NCBI GenBank assembly: GCA_017621815.1
Contig: JAGASK010000052.1
Span: 124,001-188,000, forward strand
DNA: 64,000 nucleotides
Reading direction: 5' to 3'
From: Lachnospiraceae bacterium
Lineage (GTDB): Bacteria > Bacillota > Clostridia > Lachnospirales > Lachnospiraceae
The position numbers and the translations under genes are program-made. The notes beneath the pieces were generated by a model. The model saw nothing but the letters and a program-made list of their open reading frames with translations. It had not been told where the DNA came from and made no database searches. Of the stretch, positions 17,795 through 26,834 are shown piece by piece. Each line of letters opens with the position of its first letter. The stretch's first letter is position 1.

Positions 17795-20306
17795 TGCTCA
17801 AACCTTCATTTTTAAACACAAGCGGCGTAATAACCAGCATCAGCAAAAAGCCGCAGGGATTACTCAAGTGGAAAATCCATTCAACCACGCCTGCCACGCC
17901 CACTGCTGCAGTTACCACTGCCGGAAGCGCTGCATAAGTTATTTTGTCCTTTTTTCTGTAATAATACAAGCATCCGTTGATAAATGTGGCAATTCCCACC
18001 AGCACAAACACAATTCCCACAGGAATGCCATGGTCATAAGCCACCTGGAGATAAATATCATGGGCATGAGTTGCAATTTCACCGTTTTCAAGAGTTGCTC
18101 CCATTTCCTCATGGCCCGTCATATTAAGCTGTTCCATATAAGAGCGGAAAATATCAATTCTTCCGTTGGTATAATCATCTGACTGGGAATCAGGGATACT
18201 TTCTTCCTGAACCCCGCCGTTTTCCTCAGCGGCGATTGCTGCCAGGGAGGCTGCTTCCGCTTCATATGCCGCTATTTTTTCGGCATGGCTTTCACGGTAC
18301 TGCTCGATTTCCCCGTAAATGTCAAAGGTACCTTCCGGAATTCCGAAAATCTTTTCACAAAATACATCAATAAACCGTCCCACACGCATAAAGTTCTTGG
18401 AATCCAGATTCCTGCCTCGCATAACATCCTCAGGACAGTACATGGAATATTCGATTTCGTAAAGGAACGGGTCGCTTACCAAAACAGGCACATTTCTCTG
18501 CAGGCTGAATGTTACAGGCAGACAGACAAGAACTGACGCAGCCATCATCAGAAAGCTGATGCCCATATTCTTCAGTTTTTCCTTACCCTTCTCTGCTGCC
18601 ATAATAATAATCGCAAACAAAACAGTAATTCCCACTGCAAAATATCCCGTTCTTGCCATGGTAAATATCATATAGGAGGATACCACACCGAAAAAGGCAA
18701 GCTCTTTCCAGATATCTTTAAGCTTCCTGCTCTTTGCAAATTTACTGAGGAATAACACTGCCGCCACACATTCCACCATGGTAAGATAAGTAGCCGTAAT
18801 GGTTACGGTATGGAAAATATGTGTATATCTGGCATTTCTGTAAGTAACATAAGGCCTGTGAAGAAGGCACCATCCTGTTGCCAAAATAAACTGAAGAACC
18901 ACACCCCTTGCAATATTGACCAGCACCCTTTCCTTATGCTCCCACATGCCGTAATTCAGGTAAAATAAGGTAAAAGAAACTACAAGGGCTACGCTCCACC
19001 ATCTTCCGTTCCTGAAAATAATAATCAGTGCAAAAAACAACGCCAGAAGCCCGGCATAAAAATATGACGGCTTTGTCAGTTTCTTTCTGCACAGTCCGAT
19101 TACCGTACGGATAATAATAAGTCCCAGTAAAATGGCAATCCAGACCGTATATTTTAATACCTGCACATGAAGCTCGTCCATTTCCGCTGTCAGATTCGCC
19201 TGATAATAGTGATACCCATATGCCCCGGCTGCCAGAAGATAAATCACGTTGTACAGATTCACAATTTCCTTCCATTTAAACATGGCAATTACGGCAAGCG
19301 CAAACCACAGCATTTCCTTCCGCTCCGCCACTGCATGATGAATGTCATACAGGCCGCTCATATACTCACAGCAGGCAGCTACGGCGCCCGCAATACAAAC
19401 TGACTGAACTAAATCCGCAAAATGAACCTTTATATAACTGAGGGTAAAAATATCCTCCTGCCCCTCCCTGTTATGGTTAATGCCGTAAAATAAAATCCCC
19501 GCAAGAAAAAGCACACTGATAAAAAATACTGTATTGTCAAGAAGATAGCCGCCGAAAGCCCCCAGCAAAACTGCCAGAAGGCACACAAGAGTACCTGCCG
19601 CCACTATGGGATTCATCACAAACTTAAATGCTCTTTCCACCGTAATCAGCTTATCTTCTTTTTTCTTATAATAAGAACGGACAAACAAAACGATTAATGC
19701 TGCTGCAGCCGCAATCACTGCCCCCAGCAATAGAACCCTGCCCTTTCTTAAGGGCACCCCATAATTATAATCAGCAACGAGACTCATGCCTTCCATGGAA
19801 CTGTCGTTATAATACATGGTTCCGAGAAAGGGCATATCCGTCATGGGAACTGCTTCATATCCCGCAAAAATTTCCGAATCGTCTCCCTGCAGAATAATGA
19901 AATAATTCTTTCCCACTTCCATATCTATATCAATCATGGCTTCCTGATATCCGGGAAGGTTTTCCTGATGAATCGTTACCTTTTCTTCACAGACCATCTG
20001 CCACTGCTCGTCTAAAATCCTGAGATAAAAATCTTCTCCCACACTGTTTTCACCCAGATAGACACGAATGGTATCCATATGGTCATACTGTGCCGTAATG
20101 GTCTGCAGCACCGTTTTTTCTTCATCAATCACATCCGTCATGGTGCCTGTCTGCGGCTCCACCTTTGAAGTTACCTGCTCATGCCATATCCTCAGGGGCC
20201 ATAAGGTCAAAAGAAGGCATACCGCTACCAGGATGACGACTGCCTCTATCGCTTTACTTTTATAAACAATCTTTTTCATCTTATAACCATGCCTTTCTAT
20301 TATCAT
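17787..20306 (-). CDS. O-antigen ligase/polymerase-like polytopic membrane protein (Wzy_C)
   Basis: An 839-residue polytopic protein. After a first hydrophobic segment (about 17-40) comes an extracytoplasmic domain of about 150 residues, then roughly ten further membrane helices. HAHDIYLQVAYDHGIPVGIV near residue 770 matches the conserved segment of the O-antigen ligase/Wzy_C family, and a large outer loop precedes it. GAGGT with a 5-base spacer fixes the start. Family members polymerise lipid-linked repeats or transfer them to lipid, wall polymer or protein (PglL). Its own promoter (20369-20397) lies upstream. Which of these reactions it performs is undetermined. Confidence 0.8.
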   Translation of the reverse strand: MIIERHGYKMKKIVYKSKAIEAVVILVAVCLLLTLWPLRIWHEQVTSKVEPQTGTMTDVIDEEKTVLQTITAQYDHMDTIRVYLGENSVGEDFYLRILDEQWQMVCEEKVTIHQENLPGYQEAMIDIDMEVGKNYFIILQGDDSEIFAGYEAVPMTDMPFLGTMYYNDSSMEGMSLVADYNYGVPLRKGRVLLLGAVIAAAAALIVLFVRSYYKKKEDKLITVERAFKFVMNPIVAAGTLVCLLAVLLGAFGGYLLDNTVFFISVLFLAGILFYGINHNREGQEDIFTLSYIKVHFADLVQSVCIAGAVAACCEYMSGLYDIHHAVAERKEMLWFALAVIAMFKWKEIVNLYNVIYLLAAGAYGYHYYQANLTAEMDELHVQVLKYTVWIAILLGLIIIRTVIGLCRKKLTKPSYFYAGLLALFFALIIIFRNGRWWSVALVVSFTLFYLNYGMWEHKERVLVNIARGVVLQFILATGWCLLHRPYVTYRNARYTHIFHTVTITATYLTMVECVAAVLFLSKFAKSRKLKDIWKELAFFGVVSSYMIFTMARTGYFAVGITVLFAIIIMAAEKGKEKLKNMGISFLMMAASVLVCLPVTFSLQRNVPVLVSDPFLYEIEYSMYCPEDVMRGRNLDSKNFMRVGRFIDVFCEKIFGIPEGTFDIYGEIEQYRESHAEKIAAYEAEAASLAAIAAEENGGVQEESIPDSQSDDYTNGRIDIFRSYMEQLNMTGHEEMGATLENGEIATHAHDIYLQVAYDHGIPVGIVFVLVGIATFINGCLYYYRKKDKITYAALPAVVTAAVGVAGVVEWIFHLSNPCGFLLMLVITPLVFKNEGLSNE

Positions 20307-20323
20307 GAATTACCTCAAAAGCC

Positions 20324-20355
20324 GGCAGGCGCCAAACCTGCTTCGCAATCCTGCC
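20324..20355 (-). promoter_or_regulatory. Leader with two mutually exclusive hairpins (possible attenuator)
   Basis: In the minus-strand leader of the ligase gene, CCTGCC (20324-20329 complement) can pair either with GCAGG at 20337-20341 or with GGCAGG at 20350-20355. The shorter hairpin is followed by CGGCTTTTG, a weak terminator-like tail, just before the ribosome site. Two alternative stems competing for one strand is the layout of an attenuator, but the T-run is short and no ligand or protein site is recognised. Confidence 0.3.
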
Positions 20356-20368
20356 ATAACCATGGGTA

Positions 20369-20397
20369 AGTATATCACAGTTGTGTTTATTTATCAA
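20369..20397 (-). promoter_or_regulatory. Predicted sigma-A promoter for the ligase-dehydratase genes
   Basis: Minus-strand TTGATA and TATACT separated by exactly 17 bases, about 65 bases before the ligase start and just after the DUF6020 gene stop. It would allow the Wzy_C, PglF, PglE and PGT genes to be expressed apart from upstream genes. Confidence 0.55.
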
Positions 20398-20410
20398 ACC
20401 TTGCATTTAC

Positions 20411-22369
20411 TCAGCGTTCCATGCTGTGCCCGCAGTCCCGGGAACAACCACGCAGGAAATCCCACACCAGCACAGGCAAAAGCACCCACAAAAATACCAC
20501 ATACCTCACAAGATAGGTCGGTCCCAGAATCACCGTAAGCCACAAAAGCCCGGGAAGCAGATAGGGCATCAGCCTCATATAGTCTTTCGTATACCAGAAA
20601 AAACAAATGAAAAACAAATAAACAAAAAACAGAAAGCCCGGCGAAAACAGCATGGATATAACAGGAATCCTCTGCTGAAAAATTTCAAGGGACATTTTCC
20701 TGTAAATTTCAGCAAGAAACGGCAGCCTGCTTTCCCTTGTTCCAGGCTGCTCCACTTCATATCCGAAATAAGAGCTGTCGCCATAGGTAAAGGTAAACAC
20801 ACTGTTTCCCCTGTAAACATCAATCACCGTATCGGGATACCAGAAACCGTAGGAGGTCATAAACCATGCGTTCAAATAGGTAAAAGGATGCTGCGCCCCC
20901 AGCTTAAGCCAGAGTTTTAAATATTTCCCCGGATTTTGGCTGTAAGCCTCGTTATTAAAATCTATCTTCACACCGTCAGACACCTTGGGAACATATCTGC
21001 TTAAAGCCTCTTTCGGTAAAATTTCATACAGGGTGTTTTTGTCTTCTTCTGACAGCGAATCTTCTTCTGTTTGATAAACTCTTGCCAGCTGCTGAATGGG
21101 CACTGTCAGAAGTTCCTGATTTTCCGAAGCATCTGCATGAAATGCCGCCGTCAAACCCTGATTTATCAGGAAATATCCCGCAAATATGACCGCAAGTAAA
21201 AGAAGAAGCGCTTTTCTTCTCTTAACAAACTCAGGCTTTTTGTAAAACAGGAGCAGTAAAACGGCAAATACCAGAAAAGCATAAAAACCGTTATGCCGAA
21301 GCATCATCATAAGGAAAGAGGAAGTTCCAAGAAGAGCCACATGGGTTTTTTTATAAAAAAATTCCTCCGGCGCCCGGCACAGTTCCCGGAACAGCACCAC
21401 CATAATCAACAGCATTCCCGTAAAAAGCCCGTCCTTTGCGGAGCACAGCGAAAACATAACAATTACCGGACACAGTCCGAAATACAAGGCTGTCAGGACT
21501 CTTCCGAAAAGCCCCATTCCTTCCTTTTTAAGCCGCTTAAGGCACCATGCATACACACAGGAAAGGGCTGCCATCTGAAACAAAGTGTAACAGGCAATTC
21601 CCAGATTATAAGAGCCGCTTATTTTATACACAAGCTGAATGATTCCACCCATCAAAAGCACATGTAAAAGCGGATGGTGGGTGGAAAAATTTCTTGTAAT
21701 AACCTGCATCAGCTCATCCTGGGCATCATAAACGAAAAATCCCGGATATACCGCTAAAAACACAGGAAGATAACACACAAAAATCAGTCCCGCCGTAAGA
21801 AGGAAACAGCGGACTTCCCCCTTTTTTCCTTCGCTGCCGGCTGCCGGCTTTTCTACGGTTTCCCACGCATTTCCTGGCTTCGCTCCACTCCCGGCTTCCG
21901 CCTTCTTTCCGACTTCCGTCAAAAACAGTTCCCTCTTTTCAGGTTTTTTCAACTCCCAAAGCCTGTCCCAGAAAAAACGTACCACAAGGGAACCGGCGCC
22001 TGTCAATACCAGAACAGAAAGCCAGAGAGCCGGGGATGTAAAAGCAACGCTTCCCTTTTGCTCTAACCGGGCTCCGAAGGTCATGCAGACAGAAAAAATA
22101 AGGGAAAATAAACCGGGAATCAGCCACTTTCTCTTTTTCCCCGAAAAAGAATGCTTTAAAACCATGTTCATCAGATAAGAAAACCCAAGCCATAAAAGAA
22201 AAGCCGTTATGCTGTTGGTAAACTTAAGCTCCTCTCCCTTTATGGGAAGCATGGAGGGCATGGCACATACCGTCAAAAAGCCAAGAATCCCTGCCCATAA
22301 AGACCGCAGCCAAACCCGTTTTTCGCCATATGCAGTTGTAAGACTTTTGCCTTTCTTTCCTTCTTTCAT
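20411..22369 (-). CDS. DUF6020 polytopic membrane protein, probable GT-C glycosyltransferase
   Basis: A 652-residue membrane protein with about 12 hydrophobic helices and a hydrophilic linker (about residues 145-185). The first outer loop after the linker contains VYPGFFVYDAQDEL, with acidic residues, then STHHPLLHVLLMGG, features of the DUF6020 family with GT-C-like topology. A long outer segment (about 425-550) precedes the last helices. The gene overlaps the preceding GT2 gene by four bases (ATGA). A polyprenyl-phosphate-sugar-dependent transfer on the outer face is the likely role; acceptor unknown. Confidence 0.7.
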   Translation of the reverse strand: MKEGKKGKSLTTAYGEKRVWLRSLWAGILGFLTVCAMPSMLPIKGEELKFTNSITAFLLWLGFSYLMNMVLKHSFSGKKRKWLIPGLFSLIFSVCMTFGARLEQKGSVAFTSPALWLSVLVLTGAGSLVVRFFWDRLWELKKPEKRELFLTEVGKKAEAGSGAKPGNAWETVEKPAAGSEGKKGEVRCFLLTAGLIFVCYLPVFLAVYPGFFVYDAQDELMQVITRNFSTHHPLLHVLLMGGIIQLVYKISGSYNLGIACYTLFQMAALSCVYAWCLKRLKKEGMGLFGRVLTALYFGLCPVIVMFSLCSAKDGLFTGMLLIMVVLFRELCRAPEEFFYKKTHVALLGTSSFLMMMLRHNGFYAFLVFAVLLLLFYKKPEFVKRRKALLLLLAVIFAGYFLINQGLTAAFHADASENQELLTVPIQQLARVYQTEEDSLSEEDKNTLYEILPKEALSRYVPKVSDGVKIDFNNEAYSQNPGKYLKLWLKLGAQHPFTYLNAWFMTSYGFWYPDTVIDVYRGNSVFTFTYGDSSYFGYEVEQPGTRESRLPFLAEIYRKMSLEIFQQRIPVISMLFSPGFLFFVYLFFICFFWYTKDYMRLMPYLLPGLLWLTVILGPTYLVRYVVFLWVLLPVLVWDFLRGCSRDCGHSMER

Positions 22370-23316
22370 TCCTCTTCCTTCGCTTCTTTTCCCACGATTT
22401 CCCTGATGACAAACTGTGGGGAATTATTCATGGAAATATACATTCTTCCCATATACTCTCCCACAAGCCCCATCATCAGCATGAGCATGCCGCCCATAAA
22501 TACAATTACCGACATTAAAGCGCTGAATCCAATTACAAGGTCAGGGGGCTGAATAAAAATCTTTTTAATAATGGTATAGATACCATAAGCAAAACCGCAG
22601 AGTGCGCATATGGTACCTGCAACTGTAGCAACCCTTAATGGCTTAACACTGAATGCGGTAAATCCGTTAAACCAGAGCGCCAATAGCTTTCCCAGGGTAT
22701 ATCCCGATTCGCCGGCTTCCCTGTCCCTGTGATTCACTTCCACATTTACAATGTTTTTGGTGGTACGCAGCACCAGTCCGATAACATAGGGATAAGCATA
22801 TTCATACCGGAGCATTTCCTCCACCACAAATCTTCTGGCAGCAAAATAACTGGAAAGATACAGATTTTTAGGCTTCCCCAGCATCACGCGGGTCATCAGT
22901 TCATTAATATGGCTGCCGAAATTGCGGAAGCCCGAATGATGCTTATGATTATATTTGGCATAGACCACATCTGCGCCCTCTTCGATTCCGGCAATCAGCT
23001 TTCCCACTTCGCAGGCAGGAGTCTGTCCGTCATCATCAAGACACACAATCAGACTTCCCCTCACATGATGAAAGCCCGCCATAAGGGCGCTGTGCTGCCC
23101 GAAATTCTTCGCCAGACTGATTCCCGTAATATTTTCATTTTCCTCACAGAGCCTGCGTATCGTCTCAAAGGTATCGTCCGGCGAGCAGTCGTTAACCAGT
23201 ATAATTTCATAGGTATAAGAATCTATGGTTTTCATGGATTCCTGAATTTCCCGTATTACTCCCGGCAGCGTTGCCGCCGAGCGGTAACAGGGAATTACAA
23301 AACTAATCATTTCCAC
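22366..23316 (-). CDS. Undecaprenyl-phosphate glycosyltransferase, GT2 (GtrB/ArnC-like)
   Basis: A 316-residue enzyme with an N-terminal GT-A domain (SFVIPCYRSAATLP, NDCSPDDT, the CLDDDGQ catalytic DDD, KNFGQHSALMAGF) and two C-terminal membrane helices (about 230-250 and 265-290). This is the polyprenyl-phosphate mannose synthase-like/GtrB layout. It would charge undecaprenyl phosphate with a single sugar for use outside. The start is GTG with GGAGG eight bases before it. It is translationally coupled to the DUF6020 gene, which could use the charged carrier. Confidence 0.85.
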   Translation of the reverse strand: MEMISFVIPCYRSAATLPGVIREIQESMKTIDSYTYEIILVNDCSPDDTFETIRRLCEENENITGISLAKNFGQHSALMAGFHHVRGSLIVCLDDDGQTPACEVGKLIAGIEEGADVVYAKYNHKHHSGFRNFGSHINELMTRVMLGKPKNLYLSSYFAARRFVVEEMLRYEYAYPYVIGLVLRTTKNIVNVEVNHRDREAGESGYTLGKLLALWFNGFTAFSVKPLRVATVAGTICALCGFAYGIYTIIKKIFIQPPDLVIGFSALMSVIVFMGGMLMLMMGLVGEYMGRMYISMNNSPQFVIREIVGKEAKEEE

Positions 23317-23359
23317 TTTTATAGCCTCCTAAGCTTTCCTCCAACAATAGTATCTGCTG

Positions 23360-23908
23360 TCACGACGGCATCTTATCTTCCGGATTGAGTATCGCCATTA
23401 AAATGACATCCCTGTATCCATCCTCAAGACATACATCCTCCCGTAAATAAGCCTCCTGCACAAAGCCCGCTTTTTCATAGCTTTTTTTTGCCCGCTCATT
23501 CCCTGCAAGCACCCGGAGCATCAGCTTATGAAGCCCCAGCTTTTCAAAAGAATAACGAATCATCAGCCTGGCGGCCTGAGTGCCATAGCCTTTGGACAAA
23601 GCATCTCTCTCTCCGATAAAGATGCCGTATTCCGCCTTATGATGAACCTCATCAATATCCCGCAGATACACACTTCCCACCGCTCTGCCTTCTTTTGTGC
23701 AGATAATAAACTGAATTACTTTTCCGGTTTTTACCATGGTTTCTATCCAACTCAGATGTCCTTCTCTTGTGAAGGGCTTCTGGTAAATGAAATTTTTACG
23801 CACAAACTCCTCATTGCGCCATTTTACGATTAAATCCGTATCCTCTTCTGCCATGGGACGCAGATAAATGTCCCCGCCCCAAAGGATATCCTTACTGTTC
23901 TCTGTCAT
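23360..23908 (-). CDS. GNAT-family N-acetyltransferase
   Basis: A 182-residue RimJ/PseH-type GNAT. IYLRPMAEEDTDLIVKWRN begins the fold, GERDALSKGYGTQAARLMI is the acetyl-CoA binding motif A (normally Q/RxxGxG/A), and NERAKKSYEKAGF is the C-terminal motif. It overlaps the upstream membrane-protein gene by four bases. In this context it may acetylate the 4-amino group of a sugar made by the WecE-like or PglE-like aminotransferase, or a pseudaminic acid precursor (PseH role). Protein N-terminal acetylation by the RimJ group is an alternative. Confidence 0.8.
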   Translation of the reverse strand: MTENSKDILWGGDIYLRPMAEEDTDLIVKWRNEEFVRKNFIYQKPFTREGHLSWIETMVKTGKVIQFIICTKEGRAVGSVYLRDIDEVHHKAEYGIFIGERDALSKGYGTQAARLMIRYSFEKLGLHKLMLRVLAGNERAKKSYEKAGFVQEAYLREDVCLEDGYRDVILMAILNPEDKMPS

Positions 23909-25689
23909 CCTTCTGATTCCTTAATCTGATAAATTTCAAATTCTCCGCCTATAACTTCTATAAGTTCCATAGTAATACTCACGTCATGGTCATCATAATA
24001 TTGATAAAGCCATCCTGTATCCGCACCGGTTTCCTGCACATAGAAAACGTCAGCCCTTTCCACTAAAGCTTTTTCCATATTATCAATGCCGAAGGCCGCA
24101 AGCTTCTTTCTCCACAAAGGGCTCTTACATGCCCAGCCGCCCATGATATCATAATTATCAAGGGAATTATCCACATTTACAAACATTTTTTCTGTATAAG
24201 CCACAGAAGAATACACATCTATAAAATAAAAATTATCCCTGTTTTCTTCATTTCCCAGATAAGAATAAAGCTGCTCATACCTGACATTAGCTTCCGCCTT
24301 CTGCGCCGCATCCTCATCTGCAGCCATAATGGAAGAAGGCAGAATTGCCAGAGCAAGAATTCCGTATAAGGCGCCTGTAACAAAGGGGACAAACTTCTGT
24401 TTTCCCTCTCTCAGCTTTTCGCACTGTACAAAGAGCATGGCAAGCAGAATGCAAAGCTCCATTAAATACATGGAATGACTGATTCTGGGCGGCACCCTGT
24501 CGCGCATAATCAGCCACATCCACAGAACCGTGCGGACCGCCCCAAGGAAAACCAGCTTCCATAAAATCTGAATCATGCGGAGCCAAAGCTTCTTTTCTCC
24601 GATAAGAAGAGCCGTGATGAATACTGCCAGATAGGAAAAAATTATCACAAAGTTCCAGGGATAGTCACTTTCGTTATGGGAAGGAGGCATAACCGTCCTC
24701 CTGTAATATTCCCCTGCGCTCTCCTTAAGATTCTGTATAAAAGGCTTATTGGCACTCCTGTTAGCCGCCGCATATTCCGCAATTTCGCCAAGAAGCTTTT
24801 CATCGATTTCCTCATCCAGACCGAAGTTATAATTTTCAAGCAGCTGCCTTTCACTTTCCGTAAGACCTATTTTCTCATAAAATTCCTTATGCTCCGCATA
24901 TTCGGGAAGCACCTGAAAATCATAAAGCTCCGTTCTGTTGTCAAAATACTCCGTAAAAGTCCGCCATTCCCTGCTGCCATAGGCGATGACATGGCTCACC
25001 TGCCCGATAGCAAGACTCGCTAAAATCGCCCCGATTACCGTAAAATATTTTACAGCATTTTCCTTCGTGAAAATCCTTTTCTCGCTTCCCCACTTCATCA
25101 CCCCTGCCGCACAAATCAGAGGAAGTACAAGCAGCAGCATCTCAGAACGTATCAGATAGGCCAGCGCCACTAAAAGAACCGTTCCCACATTTTTACGGAT
25201 AAATTCTTTTGCGGGCAGATTAATATCGGTAGTAAAAAATAAAAATGCCGCCGCACCTGCAAGAAGGGTACAGGTCACCGTATACTGCGCCGATACCAGA
25301 TGGTCCAGAAATAACGAAACTGTCAGGAAACCCTCTGCCAGCAAAAGCAGAATTTTGCCGGAAAGCTTTTTGCAGAAGGAAAGACTTCTGTAAAAGATAA
25401 GCCCCAGACTTCCGTAATGGCAAAGACACAAAAACAGTCCATACCAGGGCAGTCCCCTGACTATTTTATAAAATACACTGATAAATGCGCTGACAAGCCA
25501 CAGCATCTGAATGTTGTGTCCTTCAGGCACCCCTGTATAAACACCTGCCAGTATGTCCTTCATCAGCACATCATCATTTAAGTCAAAATAATAGTCATAC
25601 CTGACCGCAGTAAAAATCATAATGACAATCAGACATATGCCTGTCCCTATGAGATTCTCATTTTTTTTAAAGAAACCTTTAAGCGCCAT
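23905..25689 (-). CDS. Polytopic membrane protein, possible GT-C glycosyltransferase
   Basis: A 594-residue protein with about ten membrane helices. The first outer loop has YYFDLNDDVLMKDIL (about residues 32-46), an acidic pair placed as in GT-C enzymes. The C-terminal 170 residues are largely hydrophilic and probably outside. I do not recognise the exact family. AAAGGAATTTT precedes the ATG. Overlaps of 4 and 11 bases with its neighbours show tight coupling to the GNAT and to the aminotransferase. A role in transferring or receiving a polyprenyl-linked sugar is inferred. Confidence 0.65.
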   Translation of the reverse strand: MALKGFFKKNENLIGTGICLIVIMIFTAVRYDYYFDLNDDVLMKDILAGVYTGVPEGHNIQMLWLVSAFISVFYKIVRGLPWYGLFLCLCHYGSLGLIFYRSLSFCKKLSGKILLLLAEGFLTVSLFLDHLVSAQYTVTCTLLAGAAAFLFFTTDINLPAKEFIRKNVGTVLLVALAYLIRSEMLLLVLPLICAAGVMKWGSEKRIFTKENAVKYFTVIGAILASLAIGQVSHVIAYGSREWRTFTEYFDNRTELYDFQVLPEYAEHKEFYEKIGLTESERQLLENYNFGLDEEIDEKLLGEIAEYAAANRSANKPFIQNLKESAGEYYRRTVMPPSHNESDYPWNFVIIFSYLAVFITALLIGEKKLWLRMIQILWKLVFLGAVRTVLWMWLIMRDRVPPRISHSMYLMELCILLAMLFVQCEKLREGKQKFVPFVTGALYGILALAILPSSIMAADEDAAQKAEANVRYEQLYSYLGNEENRDNFYFIDVYSSVAYTEKMFVNVDNSLDNYDIMGGWACKSPLWRKKLAAFGIDNMEKALVERADVFYVQETGADTGWLYQYYDDHDVSITMELIEVIGGEFEIYQIKESEG

Positions 25690-26809
25690 AAAATTCCTTT
25701 ACTTTTTCTGCAATATAATCCACTTCCGTCTCCTTCAGCTGATAAAACATGGGAAGGCGGAGCAGTCTTTCACTTTCTTTTGTGGTATATTTATCTTCTC
25801 CATGGAACCGCCCGAACTTAAGTCCTGCAGGCGCGGAATGAAGGGGAACATAATGGAATACCGTAAGCACGTCATTTTTCTTCATAAAATCTATGAGGGC
25901 GCTTCTTTCTTCCATATCCTTCGTTTTAATATAAAACATATGTCCGTTGTGGACGCACTCCTTTGGTATAAAAGGCAGTTCAATTTTACCTGCATCCGAA
26001 AGGGGAGTCAAAAGCTTCCAATACTGATTCCACCGCTCAAGCCGCACCCGGTTGATTTCATCCGCCATTTCAAACTGTGTATACAGATAAGCCGCGTTCA
26101 TGTCGCTGGGAAGATAAGAAGAGCCAAAATTCTGCCAGCGGTATTTATCCACCTGGCCTCTGAAATACTTGCTTCTGTCAGTTCCCTTTTCACGAAGTAT
26201 CTCCGCCTCTTCCACATATTTATCATCACGAATCAGAAGGGCTCCGCCTTCTCCCATGCTGTAATTCTTGGTTTCGTGAAAGCTTAATGCTCCAAATTCC
26301 CCGAAAGTGCCAAGAGCCTTTCCTTTATAGGTACTCATGATTCCCTGGGCGGCATCCTCCACCAGAAGAAGGTTCTGACGGTTTGCTATATCCATTATCC
26401 TGTCCATTTCACAGCCAACGCCTGCGTAATGCACTACCGCAATAGCTTTTGTTTTTTCCGTAATGGCATCCTCAATCAGATTTTCATCAATATTCATGGT
26501 ATCCGGCCTGATATCCACAAAAACAATTTTAGCTCCTCTTAAGACAAAGGCATCCGCTGTGGAGACAAAGGTATAAGAAGGCATAATCACTTCATCCCCC
26601 GGCTGAATATCACAAAGCAGCGCCGCCATTTCAAGGGCATGGGTACAGGAAGTTGTTAAAAGGCACTTTGCCGTACCTGTTCTTTCCTCTAAAAATGCAT
26701 TGCATTTTTGGGTAAATTCTCCATCGCCGCAGATATGCATATTTTCCACTGCCTTTTTCACATTTTCTATTTCCCTGCCCGTATAGGGCGGAACATTAAA
26801 CCGAATCAT
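25679..26809 (-). CDS. dTDP-4-amino-4,6-dideoxygalactose transaminase (RffA/WecE-like)
   Basis: A 376-residue DegT-family aminotransferase. The start MIRFNVPPYTG has a perfect GGAGG ribosome site seven bases ahead, so an upstream ATG (26842) is rejected. RFNVPPYTGREIENV, LTTSCTHALEMAAL, VEDAAQG and the catalytic Lys in SFHETKNYSMGEGGAL match RffA/WecE, which converts dTDP-4-keto-6-deoxyglucose to dTDP-Fuc4N. No dTDP-glucose (Rml) genes are in the window; they would have to be elsewhere. The adjacent GNAT could acetylate the product. Confidence 0.87.
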   Translation of the reverse strand: MIRFNVPPYTGREIENVKKAVENMHICGDGEFTQKCNAFLEERTGTAKCLLTTSCTHALEMAALLCDIQPGDEVIMPSYTFVSTADAFVLRGAKIVFVDIRPDTMNIDENLIEDAITEKTKAIAVVHYAGVGCEMDRIMDIANRQNLLLVEDAAQGIMSTYKGKALGTFGEFGALSFHETKNYSMGEGGALLIRDDKYVEEAEILREKGTDRSKYFRGQVDKYRWQNFGSSYLPSDMNAAYLYTQFEMADEINRVRLERWNQYWKLLTPLSDAGKIELPFIPKECVHNGHMFYIKTKDMEERSALIDFMKKNDVLTVFHYVPLHSAPAGLKFGRFHGEDKYTTKESERLLRLPMFYQLKETEVDYIAEKVKEFYGA

Positions 26810-26834
26810 ACGCTTTCCTCCATACTGTTCCACA

